The notes below the pieces were generated by a model, which saw nothing but the letters and a program-made list of their open reading frames with translations, did no database searches and was not told where the DNA came from. Below are positions 7,409 to 17,058 of a stretch of 57,453 nucleotides of DNA, in pieces. Origin of the DNA: Melioribacteraceae bacterium (GTDB taxonomy: Bacteria > Bacteroidota > Ignavibacteria > Ignavibacteriales > Melioribacteraceae). Made by a program: the position numbers and the translations under genes. Each line of letters begins with the position of its first letter. Position 1 is the first letter of the stretch. Location: contig JAFGMI010000027.1 of assembly GCA_016927595.1 (NCBI GenBank), forward strand, positions 1 to 57,453, written 5' to 3'.

Positions 7409-8527
7409 TTGAGAACTACAAAAGCAATTTTTATAGTTTTTATTTTAAGTTACCTGTCAGTAAGCGCTTCCGACAACAAGAATAAATGCCCGCATGAATT
7501 TAAAATAATAAAACAGGTTGCTGCTACCCCTGTAAAAAACCAGGGAAACACCGGCACATGCTGGTCGTTCGCAACAACTTCATTTTTAGAATCGGAACTG
7601 CTTCGAATGGGAAAAGGCGAGTATGACTTATCTGAAATGTTTTTTGTAAGACTTTGTTATATTCCTAAAGCAGAAAAATATATAAGATATCATGGTGATG
7701 CTAATTTCGGCGAAGGTGGTCAGGCGCACGACGTAATGATGGTTATAAAAAAGCATGGATTGGTACCACAATCAGCCTATGAAGGAATAACGTATGAGAA
7801 GGAAAGATTAAGCCATGGTGAAATGACTTCGGTTTTAAGGGGTGCCCTCGACGGAGTATTAAAGCGAAGCGAGAAAACTCTTACACCTAAATGGCTTGAA
7901 GCATACACTTCCGTGCTGGATATTTATATGGGAACTATACCAGAAAAATTTGAACACCTGGATAGCTTATATACGCCCCAAATTTTTACAAAGAATTTGG
8001 AAATCAATACTGATGATTATATTGAGTTCACCTCATATACCAGCTATCCTTTTTATGAAAAAGTAAAACTGGAGGTTCCGGACAACTGGTCTGATGACCT
8101 CTATTACAATCTTCCCATTGACGAATTGATAAAGATTATTAATTCCGCAATTGAAACCGGTTACTCAGTCTGCTGGGACGGTGATACTGGTAGAGATCAT
8201 TTTTTAAAGGAAGGATATGCGGTAGTTCCTTCTGGTGAAAATAGATCCGATGGTCCCGAGAAAGAAAAAATTATCACTCAACAAATGAGGCAGGAAACGT
8301 TCGACAATTTCAGCATAACAGACGATCATCTGATGCACTTGGTCGGTCTGGCTGAAAACCAGGAAGGAACTATGTTTTATTATACCAAAAACTCCTGGGG
8401 TGCTGATGAGAAAGGATTTGACGGTTACTGGTACATGTCCGAGCAATATGTCAGGCTGAAAACAGTTGCGATAATGGTTCATAAAAATGCGGTGCCCACA
8501 GAAATTATAGAAAAGTTTAACAGGTGA
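7409..8527 (+). CDS. Secreted papain-like (C1, bleomycin-hydrolase type) cysteine peptidase
   Basis: Exported C1-fold peptidase. Residues 1-21 are a signal peptide (hydrophobic IFIVFILSYLSVSA). The oxyanion Gln (45) and nucleophile Cys (51) lie in NQGNTGTCWSF, the catalytic His is most likely 310 in DDHLMHLVG, and the Asn is 328 in KNSWG. The large insert between Cys and His and the DDHLMH motif are typical of the bleomycin hydrolase/aminopeptidase C subfamily, which normally is cytosolic; this copy carries a signal peptide. The start is TTG with GGAG eight bases before it. It stands alone between divergent and unrelated genes. The natural substrate is unknown; peptide breakdown outside the cytoplasm is inferred. 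Confidence 0.85.
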   Translation: MRTTKAIFIVFILSYLSVSASDNKNKCPHEFKIIKQVAATPVKNQGNTGTCWSFATTSFLESELLRMGKGEYDLSEMFFVRLCYIPKAEKYIRYHGDANFGEGGQAHDVMMVIKKHGLVPQSAYEGITYEKERLSHGEMTSVLRGALDGVLKRSEKTLTPKWLEAYTSVLDIYMGTIPEKFEHLDSLYTPQIFTKNLEINTDDYIEFTSYTSYPFYEKVKLEVPDNWSDDLYYNLPIDELIKIINSAIETGYSVCWDGDTGRDHFLKEGYAVVPSGENRSDGPEKEKIITQQMRQETFDNFSITDDHLMHLVGLAENQEGTMFYYTKNSWGADEKGFDGYWYMSEQYVRLKTVAIMVHKNAVPTEIIEKFNR

Positions 8528-8593
8528 GCGTTTGATTAAGAACCTAATAAATAGTTTTAATAAAGCGTCCATTTAATTAAATTGACGGTTGAT

Positions 8594-9016
8594 ATGACAA
8601 TTAAAGAAACTCATCAAAGTTTAATAAAAGAATTTGAAGCAATCGACAACTGGGACGATCGTTATTCGCATATAATAAAACTTGGGCGGCAACTGCCTGA
8701 TTTTCCGGAGGAATACCGGCTGGATAAAAATAAAATAGAAGGATGCCAGTCTCAGGTTTGGATGTATGCGAAGCTGATTAATGGAAAATTACAGATATAT
8801 GCGGATAGCGACGCAATGATAGTAAAAGGATTAATAGCCATATTATTGCGCGCCTATTCCGGTTTCACGCCTTCGGAAATATACTCAACTTCACCCGATT
8901 TTATAAAGGAGATAGGAATCGATCATCATTTGTCGCCAACCCGCAAAAACGGTCTTGCATCAATGCTGAAGCAAATTAAAATGTATGCCTTTACATTTAA
9001 GGCGCTAGCGATATAG
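8594..9016 (+). CDS. sufE: SufE-family cysteine desulfuration protein
   Basis: Sulfur-acceptor partner of a cysteine desulfurase (SufS/CsdA type) in Fe-S cluster assembly, cytosolic. The family core is present: WDDRYSHIIKLGRQLP near residue 20, then KIEGCQSQVW with the persulfide-carrying Cys at 51, then DAMIVKGLIAILLRAYSG, and near the end LSPTRKNGLASML. Length of 140 residues is usual. The frame is open from a TTG at 8582; the ATG at 8594 fits the family start better. No sufS or other suf gene is in the window, so it must work with a partner encoded elsewhere. Confidence 0.92.
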   Translation: MTIKETHQSLIKEFEAIDNWDDRYSHIIKLGRQLPDFPEEYRLDKNKIEGCQSQVWMYAKLINGKLQIYADSDAMIVKGLIAILLRAYSGFTPSEIYSTSPDFIKEIGIDHHLSPTRKNGLASMLKQIKMYAFTFKALAI

Positions 9017-9018
9017 CT

Positions 9019-9045
9019 GGCTGCTTTTCAAAAGCAGCCGTCTTA
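9019..9045. terminator. Hairpin between convergent genes
   Basis: A 10-bp perfect stem (ggctgctttt at 9019-9028 paired with 9030-9039, one base between the arms) lies directly after the sufE stop and before the end of the minus-strand peptidase gene. The runs of T and A next to it are short, so a bidirectional terminator is likely but not certain. Confidence 0.55.
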
Positions 9046-9052
9046 ATTTATT

Positions 9053-11830
9053 CTACCATTCCACAGTTTGATTTGTACCGAAACCGGGTCCCAGCAAAAG
9101 ACTGTTCAAAAACAATCTTTCGGTACTTTCGAAGTATGATCTGAACGTTGGCTCGTCAGCAAATAGTATTAACTGACCATTGCCCAACGATTCCCTTGTA
9201 AGGTAAGATGCATTTGCCATCCTGTATTTAGCTTCGTGCCAGAGAAGTCCTGAAACACGTATGTCTTTCACGTCAGCTATTCTTGCGGCGGTTTGAACGG
9301 GTGATTTCGACAATAGCACATGACTGCTGGTATACAGCGCCGGTACTTTATCTGGCAAACCGAAACAAAGCCAGTGTTCAGGGTTTAGATTAATTTTAAC
9401 AATTGCTCCCTGAGGCATATACCTTTTGAATTTATTATCCTGATCCAGCAATTTTATAACATCCGGTTTTGCAATTTTATCTTCTTTTTTATCTTCAACT
9501 TTAATTTCTTGTCCTTCCCAAATTGCGAGGCTGTCAATAGAAATTTTCTTATAACTCAATTCAGCCTTCAAAGCATCTGCAAATTCATCAAGCCTGGAAA
9601 TGACCTGTCTTCTCAGCCTGACCTTACTGATGTTTACAGTTGTATCTGCCATAGATTCAGCCGATCTGCCAATTGCGATAAGTGTTCCGCCGTTGTTAAC
9701 CCAATCGTTCAATTTTTTGATTCCGGTTTTACCGAACGAGTCTTTGAAAGATTGCGAACCGCCGTAATACGAAGGGACAATTAATACATTATACTTACGT
9801 AAATCATAACGGCTAAAATAGTCTGCATTGAGGGTTGTAACTCTGATTCTTAGCTCATCATCCAGCAAATGCATGATCGTGCCGTAATTATAAAGACTTA
9901 TAGACGTGCCTGTAAGCACTGCTATTCTTGGTTGTACAAGCAGGGGAAATTGATCAGCGCCAAGATCCGGACCACTCTGACTAAGCGCCGTGTTAACTCC
10001 TGTTATTTGAATAACGTTGTCAGCCGCAATTTTTTTCAGTATGTTTTTATCTAATGAAGGATTCTCTGTGTTCCGAATCAGCAACGTGCCCCGGTCATAG
10101 CTATTTCCTTCCACTTTGAAAGGTTTCAGCGCCGAACGCACTTTAACATCATTCTCCAATAATGTTATTAAAGCTTTTACAGAATTATCTTCTTCATATT
10201 TGATAAGATAGCCGTATGAAGAGTTGTCATTTTCAAATTTCCCTTCTGCGCTTTCAGGCTTATTTATTAATTTTAAATCGCTTCTTAATTCTTCACCCGA
10301 TGCATATGCGTCTACTCCGAAAGCAATAGGCAGCGACCAGGAACTTACTTCATAGAGCCTTGTTCCCTCTCCTTTTTCAATAGACTCCCTTTCCGACTTT
10401 AAAAATTTATTATCCATTCTCGTGTCAAACTCCATAACAGCGTTAATAAGGGGCTGAGCCGGCTGTTGTACGGGAATTACAACTGAACCAGAGGGAAAAT
10501 TACTCTTTGCTTTTTCATTCCAGTAATTAACCGCATCCGCTGCAGATATTTCTTTTTGTGTTTTATAAACTTCAATGCCGTGGGAAAGAAGAATTTCAAT
10601 CAATCTATTTGTTCGTGAAACATTTTTATCAGGATTAATTATAAATGTCTTAATGCCGTCTTCTCTGTTCTTGTTCACAGCATCCTTTTTTATTTCATAA
10701 AAATCTGATAATAACTTCTTTCTATTCTTTGCTGCAGTACTGAGATTTGAAATAGAGCTGATAAACTGATGATGAACTGCGTCTGCGAATGTAAGCATCG
10801 TTCCGTCGGGTCGTTTTATTTCAATGCCCGAAGTCCGGGCTTGTTCATATAATATGGCGACAGCACCAAAATACGACGGGTACGAACTGCCGTATCCGGG
10901 AAACCATTCTTCCAGCCATTCGCGTGTATAGTAACTCCATCCGTATCTGTCAAAAGCTCCTGCCTGATCCTGTGCAAATACTTTCCACCAATTTCTAATA
11001 CGGAAATCCATATACGGATTAATTGGTTCGCGCGGAGGATTGAAAAGAAACGAGCTGTATGACCCCATTTCGTGAGCGTCAACAACAAGCTGCGGATTCC
11101 ATTCTTGCATCAACTTTACTCTGGCCCTGCTCTCTGGCTGCGAGAGAATGAACCAATCCCTGTTCAGATCGAAGTGATAATGGTTGGTTCTTCCGCTCGG
11201 CCAGACACCGCTGTGAGGCATACTCTGAACATCCGAATTAGGAACTTTGCCCGACCAGGTTTCCACCTGACTTAAAAACCTCTCGCGTCCATCAGGGTTT
11301 TCCGAAGGGTAAATTATAATCACGAGATCTTCAAGAAGTTTTTTTGTGAGATCGTCGGTACCGGCGGCAAGCTGGTATGCAAGCTGTATGCCTGCATCGG
11401 TTCCGGAAGTTTCGTTGCCGTGTATAGAGTACATCATAAGTGCAACCGCTGGCGAATTTTTAATAATTTCATCGGCTTCTTTATTGGAAATTTTGCGCGG
11501 GTCAGACAGCCTTAGAATATTTGATCTTATTGTTTCAAGCTGGTTTCTGTTTCTCCCCGAAGTAATAATCATATAATATAATTTGCGACCCTGGTGCGTT
11601 TCACCTTCCTGATGCAACGTAACAAGCGGTGATGACTCGGCAAGTCGTGTTAAGTATTGAACCATTTCAACGTATCGTATTGGGTGTGATCCCGGTTTAA
11701 AACCTAACACATCTTCAACCTTGGGAATCTTCGCATCATAAGTTCCGTCCGGATAAAAAGCAATATCATGGCTCTGAGAGAAAAGACTTAATGCTGAATG
11801 CAACAGAAAAATTAATATCATGTTTTTCAT
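9053..11830 (-). CDS. Secreted M14-family zinc carboxypeptidase
   Basis: Exported metallopeptidase of 925 residues with a signal peptide (residues 1-19). The M14 zinc ligands are visible: HGNE in MMYSIHGNETSG, and the His in VVDAHEMGSYSSF. A FDLNRDWF motif lies between them and YEQARTSG follows, near the usual catalytic Glu region. After about residue 380 the protein continues into a long C-terminal part; its last 300 residues (for example RIAVLTGTSISLYNYGT and NVLIVPSYYGG) look like a class I glutamine-amidotransferase/DJ-1-like fold. This layout is common in Bacteroidota M14 peptidases. It has its own ATG and leader and no evident operon partners. The role is presumably extracellular peptide turnover. 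Confidence 0.88.
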   Translation of the reverse strand: MKNMILIFLLHSALSLFSQSHDIAFYPDGTYDAKIPKVEDVLGFKPGSHPIRYVEMVQYLTRLAESSPLVTLHQEGETHQGRKLYYMIITSGRNRNQLETIRSNILRLSDPRKISNKEADEIIKNSPAVALMMYSIHGNETSGTDAGIQLAYQLAAGTDDLTKKLLEDLVIIIYPSENPDGRERFLSQVETWSGKVPNSDVQSMPHSGVWPSGRTNHYHFDLNRDWFILSQPESRARVKLMQEWNPQLVVDAHEMGSYSSFLFNPPREPINPYMDFRIRNWWKVFAQDQAGAFDRYGWSYYTREWLEEWFPGYGSSYPSYFGAVAILYEQARTSGIEIKRPDGTMLTFADAVHHQFISSISNLSTAAKNRKKLLSDFYEIKKDAVNKNREDGIKTFIINPDKNVSRTNRLIEILLSHGIEVYKTQKEISAADAVNYWNEKAKSNFPSGSVVIPVQQPAQPLINAVMEFDTRMDNKFLKSERESIEKGEGTRLYEVSSWSLPIAFGVDAYASGEELRSDLKLINKPESAEGKFENDNSSYGYLIKYEEDNSVKALITLLENDVKVRSALKPFKVEGNSYDRGTLLIRNTENPSLDKNILKKIAADNVIQITGVNTALSQSGPDLGADQFPLLVQPRIAVLTGTSISLYNYGTIMHLLDDELRIRVTTLNADYFSRYDLRKYNVLIVPSYYGGSQSFKDSFGKTGIKKLNDWVNNGGTLIAIGRSAESMADTTVNISKVRLRRQVISRLDEFADALKAELSYKKISIDSLAIWEGQEIKVEDKKEDKIAKPDVIKLLDQDNKFKRYMPQGAIVKINLNPEHWLCFGLPDKVPALYTSSHVLLSKSPVQTAARIADVKDIRVSGLLWHEAKYRMANASYLTRESLGNGQLILFADEPTFRSYFESTERLFLNSLLLGPGFGTNQTVEW

Positions 11831-12080
11831 AATTCACCGTTTTGAATAAATAATTTGTACCGACAAAATAATAAAGATGAAATATTGTCTCAACACGGTT
11901 CTGCAAATTGAATTAAGACATCGTCCCATGTAATTGCAGCTATTCACGACAATTACTCAAATAAGTGTACAACTTTCCTGGATTTAACTTTCACATTTCA
12001 ATAGTATTTGAATTATTATTTTGCAATTTTCATGACATGCATAAAGCTGTTATTAATTTATAATTTCCGGAGGGTAATAA

Positions 12081-12341
12081 ATGAAAAAATCAGTTTTACT
12101 GGTTCTCGTCGGTAAGCGTGATGAAAGCGCTATTAAAGTACAACAGTTACTTACAGGCTGGGGCTGCATAATTAAAACAAGACTTGGTCTTCATGATGAT
12201 GTGTTGGAAGATTGTTCAAACAAAGGATTATTAATACTGGAGCTTGTAGGAACTGATGATCAAAACAACGAACTTTCCAGAAAGTTGAGCGTCCTGCCGG
12301 GCGTAATCTCAAAACTTGTTGATCTTGAACTGGAAGAGTGA
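12081..12341 (+). CDS. Small ACT-like protein, TM1266/iron-only hydrogenase regulator-like
   Basis: An 86-residue protein that resembles the TM1266-type ACT/NikR-C fold often annotated as iron-only hydrogenase system regulator. The pattern is LLVLVGKRDESAIKVQQLL, a Gly-Trp-Gly turn, RLGLHD, then GLLILELVGTDDQNNELSRKL and LPGVISKLVDLELEE, giving the beta-alpha-beta-beta-alpha-beta order of ACT domains. An excellent GGAGGG ribosome site lies at 12069-12074, six bases before the ATG. No hydrogenase or hydrogenase-maturation gene is in the window, so the hydrogenase label may be misleading here. It stands alone in its orientation. The 250-base leader 5' of it holds no other gene that I can support. 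Confidence 0.65.
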   Translation: MKKSVLLVLVGKRDESAIKVQQLLTGWGCIIKTRLGLHDDVLEDCSNKGLLILELVGTDDQNNELSRKLSVLPGVISKLVDLELEE

Positions 12342-12381
12342 TTCACAGTCAAATTGCCCGATATTAAAAGATTGATCCGGA

Positions 12382-13164
12382 TTAGCTTGTTGCTTTTTCT
12401 TTAAAAAGTACGCAAATCTGATATGGTCGTTTGGGCGAAGAGATCATATTCAGAGCATCGCTAAGAAAAGCTACCGGATGAAATCTATAAGGAATATTAA
12501 ACTGGTAATTGCAATAAGGACACAGCGTTTTTCTGCGTCCGTCCGGTGTCCAGTGTTTCGGTATCCAGGAGTAAGGCGGACTGAATCGATGTTTTATCCA
12601 GTTCAACGATTTGTCATAACCTCTTATTGGTGTCCCCGTTGTAAAAGAATTAATTAATTCGTAATCGTGCAGCAGCCTGATAATTTTCATCATATTCAAA
12701 CTTCTGAGATGATACGATTTATTAAACCTTCCGGAGCAGTTGGGGCATTCAACAAGATTTTTTTCAATGTTTTCGTTGTCCGGGAAAGTCAGCATTATAT
12801 ATTTTCTGCTTACGCGTCTGAACTCATCAAGTGCGTTGTAAAAAATTTCATCGGGAAGATGTTCAACCATTTCACTGCTGAACACAAGGTCGAAGGAATT
12901 CTCTCTGACTGAAAGATAATCTGCAGAAGATTGATACTTCGGTGTATTTACGTACTTAATTGAATTCAAGCTTCTGTCGGTTGCAACAACTTTATACTTT
13001 TTCGCGAGCGCCTCAGAAATCACACCATCACCACATCCAACGTCAAGAATCGAATTTACGTCCCCGGGAATAATTGACAATATTCTGCTGATTTTATCTT
13101 TAAGTTTGTCGGAAAGTTTTGCATCATCCCAGCTGAATTTTTCATAGTATGTTTTATTATCCAT
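12382..13164 (-). CDS. SAM-dependent methyltransferase with paired Cys motifs
   Basis: Class I methyltransferase: SAM-binding motif ILDVGCGDG near residues 39-47, acidic motif II in YKVVATDRS, and FSSEMVEHLP near residue 94. Two CPxC pairs (CPNC near 138 and CPYC near 213) suggest a bound zinc, an addition not found in the plain family. It begins directly after the stop of the glycosyltransferase gene (TGAATG), so the two are coupled. With the glycosyltransferase and the YfhO protein it makes a three-gene locus. By context it may methylate a sugar or lipid-linked glycan, but no substrate can be read from the sequence. Confidence 0.78.
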   Translation of the reverse strand: MDNKTYYEKFSWDDAKLSDKLKDKISRILSIIPGDVNSILDVGCGDGVISEALAKKYKVVATDRSLNSIKYVNTPKYQSSADYLSVRENSFDLVFSSEMVEHLPDEIFYNALDEFRRVSRKYIMLTFPDNENIEKNLVECPNCSGRFNKSYHLRSLNMMKIIRLLHDYELINSFTTGTPIRGYDKSLNWIKHRFSPPYSWIPKHWTPDGRRKTLCPYCNYQFNIPYRFHPVAFLSDALNMISSPKRPYQICVLFKEKATS

Positions 13165-14373
13165 TCAGTTTAAGCCCGATTCTATTTCTTTATAAAGACT
13201 CACAAGATTTTCACTCGTTGCCTTCCAGTTATATTTTTCCACCACAGCGGTTTTTCCTCTGATGCCCATTTGTCTGCGTTCCGCCTCATTCATCCACAGC
13301 CAAATTATTTTCTCCGCAAGTTCGGAAAAATCATCGGACAAGTAAGTTAATCCTGCTTCTGATTCATCAAGTATACGTTTAATAGGATTGCAATTAGTAG
13401 AGACAACGGGTCTTTGAAGATACATATATTGAAACAGTTTATGTGGAATTGTATTATCGGTATGCACTGTTTTTAAATGCGGGATAAGACAAATATCTGA
13501 AGCTATAACGTATGAGGGCAATGTCTCCGGTTTCTGCCATCCTTCAAAGCTAATTATATCAAGCACATGCATACTTTTCGCGAGTTCTTTTAGTGCTCCC
13601 AAATTTTGACCCGAACCTACCAAAACAAGTTTGAGATCAGTAATCTTGTTCTTTAATGAGGGCAGGCTCCTGATTACAGATTCAATTCCTCTGTGAATAT
13701 CAAACGCGCCGACATAAAGCAGTGTAAAATAATTCTTAAATCTTTTGGTTATATTTTCCTGTATACTGTATTTGTCGAATTCTTCTACATTGATATAGTT
13801 TGAAACTACAGTAAATTTATTTCTGTCAATTCCAAGCTGTGCATATCTATCAACAGCTTCTTCAATCACCGTTACAGCAAAATCCAGACCTTTAATCCAC
13901 TCTATTTCCTTTTTTTCCCATTTTGGTATCGATATCAGAATATTACCGGGAAATGTAGTCGAGAACCGATAATGCTTCAGACCTTCAACATAGTTTTCGT
14001 GAAGGTCACCAACAATTATAATTTTTTTCCGTAATTTTTTTTTTACAATAAATGCCGCCCCGAACATATACAAGTCGTGTACATGAAGAATATCTATGTT
14101 GTTGTCATAAATAAAACGTTCAATCAGCCTCGCCCAGAAGTACGGATAATAATTGAATAATGAATTGGTAAGCGCTCTTAGCTTTTTAATTTTATTCTTG
14201 GATTGCGAAACACGGATTATTTCGGCGCCGAAATATCTTTCTCGTTCCTGCTTTTCTCCATAATTCAAGCAAAGCACAAAAACATTAAAACCGGCTTTCT
14301 GCAAAGCCTGAACTTCGTTCTCGACTCTAAGATCGCCCGTAAATTCATTATCAAGGACCATTCCGATATTCAT
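13165..14373 (-). CDS. GT4-family glycosyltransferase
   Basis: Retaining glycosyltransferase of family GT4 with GT-B fold, 402 residues. The N-terminal half has NEFTGDLRVENEVQALQKAGF, as in acceptor-binding domains. The C-terminal half has VGAFDIHRGIESVIRSLP, LVLVGSG, ISFEGW and the nucleotide-sugar region TIPHKLFQYMYLQRPVVST, followed by the EAGLTY segment. No signal peptide is seen; such enzymes work at the inner face of the membrane. It is ten bases after the YfhO gene and abuts the methyltransferase gene. A role in building a cell-surface or lipid-linked glycan is inferred from family and neighbours. Confidence 0.85.
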   Translation of the reverse strand: MNIGMVLDNEFTGDLRVENEVQALQKAGFNVFVLCLNYGEKQERERYFGAEIIRVSQSKNKIKKLRALTNSLFNYYPYFWARLIERFIYDNNIDILHVHDLYMFGAAFIVKKKLRKKIIIVGDLHENYVEGLKHYRFSTTFPGNILISIPKWEKKEIEWIKGLDFAVTVIEEAVDRYAQLGIDRNKFTVVSNYINVEEFDKYSIQENITKRFKNYFTLLYVGAFDIHRGIESVIRSLPSLKNKITDLKLVLVGSGQNLGALKELAKSMHVLDIISFEGWQKPETLPSYVIASDICLIPHLKTVHTDNTIPHKLFQYMYLQRPVVSTNCNPIKRILDESEAGLTYLSDDFSELAEKIIWLWMNEAERRQMGIRGKTAVVEKYNWKATSENLVSLYKEIESGLN

Positions 14374-14383
14374 ACGGTTCCTA

Positions 14384-16867
14384 TTACTCCGGCTTCTTTC
14401 TGTTCTTATAAAACGTCATATATCCGAAAAATGTCAGCATAAAGATTATCAAAATATTTCCCGTCCAGGAAAGGGTTACCGCGCTGAAATATGTTTCCGG
14501 TTCAAACACGAATTCAACCGCACCGCCGCCCGCCGGTATTTCTACGCCCCGCAGCAAATGATTTACCTGATGAATGTCCGCCTCATTTCCGTTGATCAGA
14601 ACTTTCCATCCTGCCGGATAATAAATTTCAGACACAACCATAAACTGCTGGGACTGAGTTTTAACGTTCAGCTTTAACTCGTTCGGATTATACTCTTCAA
14701 CCGTTATATTCCCCTCTCCGTTAAAACCTTTACCCAAAAATTCATTATTAACAACCAGCGCTTCATTAGAAGGGACAAATGAAGTATCGTTCATAAACAA
14801 CACAAGCTCTTCGGGAGTACTAAAAGATTTAATTCTATTTACAAACCACGCTTTCGGAAGAGCATTCGTGTTCTCATATAGAATCTGTTTTGTAGTCTGC
14901 GAAGATGCCCTTCTTACAAGAAAATTCTTCTCTATCAGCCCGTCCGCGATAATGTACTTCCCGTTCATCATGTTTATGATATTCCAGTTTATTCTTTCCA
15001 GCGAATTAGCGTTATAGAGAGAATGTTCTATGATGTCCTGTATAAGCTGTGTCTTTATCGCGCTGTATCCGTTTATAGTCGGGTGGAAATAGGAATAATG
15101 ATTGCTCTGGAATTCGCGTCCTAAAACCAGCAGTCTGTCGGTGCTGCTGCGTTCTTGAAGATATTTCGTCAGTTCGTTTTCCCTGAAAACGCTCGCCTCA
15201 ACTTTAGCTTCGTTGTCGAGATCTACCTTTTCGAAAGCTTTCTTGTTTGCCGGGTATAACTCTGCTAGAACAAGAACAAGAAGCACAACCGTAAAGATTT
15301 CAGCTTTCATCTTTCTGAAATAGAATGCCATTACAGCCGCACCCGTAATCAATAAAATAATAAGCTGTCTGGTCGCATCTTTTGTTAAAAACTCCTTGCG
15401 TATATCCTTAAGCAGATTCAGAGTCTGCGGTTCGTATCTTCCGGCTTCTGATACCGTGGTATAAGCGTATGAATCCCTGAAAATAAGAATCGCACCTATG
15501 AATACAACGGCTGATCCGATTATCGAAACGAGAATTTTGGTATCCCGTGGATGCTTCATTTCAAACAGCGATTTTATACCGAAGCCCGAAAGTATCAGAA
15601 GTGCGATAAAAGTTATGTTCGCGATCATAGCCGGTGCACGGAACTTTGAGAAAAAAGGAACATAGTAATAGAACAGCTCGTAAAGTCCGATAAAATGCCG
15701 ACCGAAAGAAAGCAATAATGAAAAAACCACGAATACGGCGAGAGAGATAATAAAGGGATTTGTATAATTTTTGACCACCGCGAGTAAAGCAAAGATGAAC
15801 AGCACCATGCCGAAGAAGTTATAATTGCCGGACATCGGTTTTTGCCCCCAGTAACCAGGTATCTGTTGTCCTTTTAATTGCGGGTATTTGTCCCCGTCGT
15901 AAGTTTCCCCCGAGACACCGCCGTGAAATCTTTGCACGAAAACATCAAGCAGTTCCGATGGTGCGAGGGACCACTGAACTGCATAATCGAGATCAACGCC
16001 GCCTGTCTGATTGGCAGTAATATGCTTGTCCCCTATCTTAATCGGATTACCGCCGCGGGTTGAATAAGCTGCATATTCTTTCATACTTAGAAACGGCTGC
16101 GCAGCAGTAATAACCGTAAGGATTATAGCAACCGCGAACTTAAGTGTAAATGAAAAAGCTTTTTTATATTCTTTTTCCAGATACATTTTTACGTATGGGT
16201 AAATAAAAAGAAACAGCAAAAGTAATATTCCATAAAACACAATCTGAAAATGCTGTGTACGGAACATCCACGTGAACATAAATGAAAATACCGCTGCACC
16301 GAACCAATTGTTCTTGTTTATAAAATAATTAAACGATAATATCAGCCATGGAAGAACCATAACGGCTCTGAGTTTTGTAAAATGACCGTCTCCCAACAGC
16401 GCTTGCCAGTCCGGCAGCAGTGTAAAGGCTACAGCAATTATAACAGCGAACTGCCATGGTATCTTTTTATAAATCAAAAGTGAAAAAATCCCTAAAGCGC
16501 CGACAAAGAAATAGAAGAACGCCCAGTAACCAAATTTATCAAGTACCCAAATCAAAGAATCAAAGTGAATTATCTTGGGAGTAATACGAGGGTAAGCCGG
16601 CATGCCGCCAAAAATGTTGGGGTTCCATAATGCTCTTTCGCCCGTTTGATTCTGCCATTTCAAATAAAGATTTGTTTCTCCTTTTGAAGCGACTATATCG
16701 GTCCCGACAGGTCTTAAGTTTTCAAACAGATATGGTGAGAAATTTATTATCAATAAAAGCAGCAGTACTCCGACGGATAAAATGTATGCGGATCTTTTAT
16801 CAATTCTATCAAACGGTTTTGTATCTTCTTTCGCAGAATCAGCGCTTTTTTTCTTTTGTTTGGACAT
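14384..16867 (-). CDS. YfhO-family polytopic membrane protein
   Basis: An 827-residue integral membrane protein of the YfhO/GT-C-like family. A lysine-rich N-terminus is followed by a first membrane segment near residue 28. A loop with PVGTDIVASKGETNLYLKWQ and GGMPAYPRITP follows, typical of this family. About ten further membrane segments reach residue 540. Then comes an extracytoplasmic domain with a beta-rich part, and one last membrane segment at the C-terminus (LSWTGNILIIFMLTFFGYMTFY). YfhO proteins have been linked to transfer of sugars from lipid carriers to cell-wall polymers. First gene of the three-gene glycan locus. The 190 bases upstream carry no gene. Confidence 0.8.
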   Translation of the reverse strand: MSKQKKKSADSAKEDTKPFDRIDKRSAYILSVGVLLLLLIINFSPYLFENLRPVGTDIVASKGETNLYLKWQNQTGERALWNPNIFGGMPAYPRITPKIIHFDSLIWVLDKFGYWAFFYFFVGALGIFSLLIYKKIPWQFAVIIAVAFTLLPDWQALLGDGHFTKLRAVMVLPWLILSFNYFINKNNWFGAAVFSFMFTWMFRTQHFQIVFYGILLLLFLFIYPYVKMYLEKEYKKAFSFTLKFAVAIILTVITAAQPFLSMKEYAAYSTRGGNPIKIGDKHITANQTGGVDLDYAVQWSLAPSELLDVFVQRFHGGVSGETYDGDKYPQLKGQQIPGYWGQKPMSGNYNFFGMVLFIFALLAVVKNYTNPFIISLAVFVVFSLLLSFGRHFIGLYELFYYYVPFFSKFRAPAMIANITFIALLILSGFGIKSLFEMKHPRDTKILVSIIGSAVVFIGAILIFRDSYAYTTVSEAGRYEPQTLNLLKDIRKEFLTKDATRQLIILLITGAAVMAFYFRKMKAEIFTVVLLVLVLAELYPANKKAFEKVDLDNEAKVEASVFRENELTKYLQERSSTDRLLVLGREFQSNHYSYFHPTINGYSAIKTQLIQDIIEHSLYNANSLERINWNIINMMNGKYIIADGLIEKNFLVRRASSQTTKQILYENTNALPKAWFVNRIKSFSTPEELVLFMNDTSFVPSNEALVVNNEFLGKGFNGEGNITVEEYNPNELKLNVKTQSQQFMVVSEIYYPAGWKVLINGNEADIHQVNHLLRGVEIPAGGGAVEFVFEPETYFSAVTLSWTGNILIIFMLTFFGYMTFYKNRKKPE

Positions 16868-17058
16868 TAGTAATCCCGGTTTATTTTGATTCCCAATCTA
16901 TTTATTGAGTCGAAAATTTACAAAACTTATAAGCAGGAAACATAATTTAATCAATTGTTGGACTAAACCTCTTTCGAATCGGGTAATTACAAGAATTGAA
17001 CAATTTCTTTCTATCAGTATACTCTCCAAATTATCATATAAAGATTATACATAATGCC

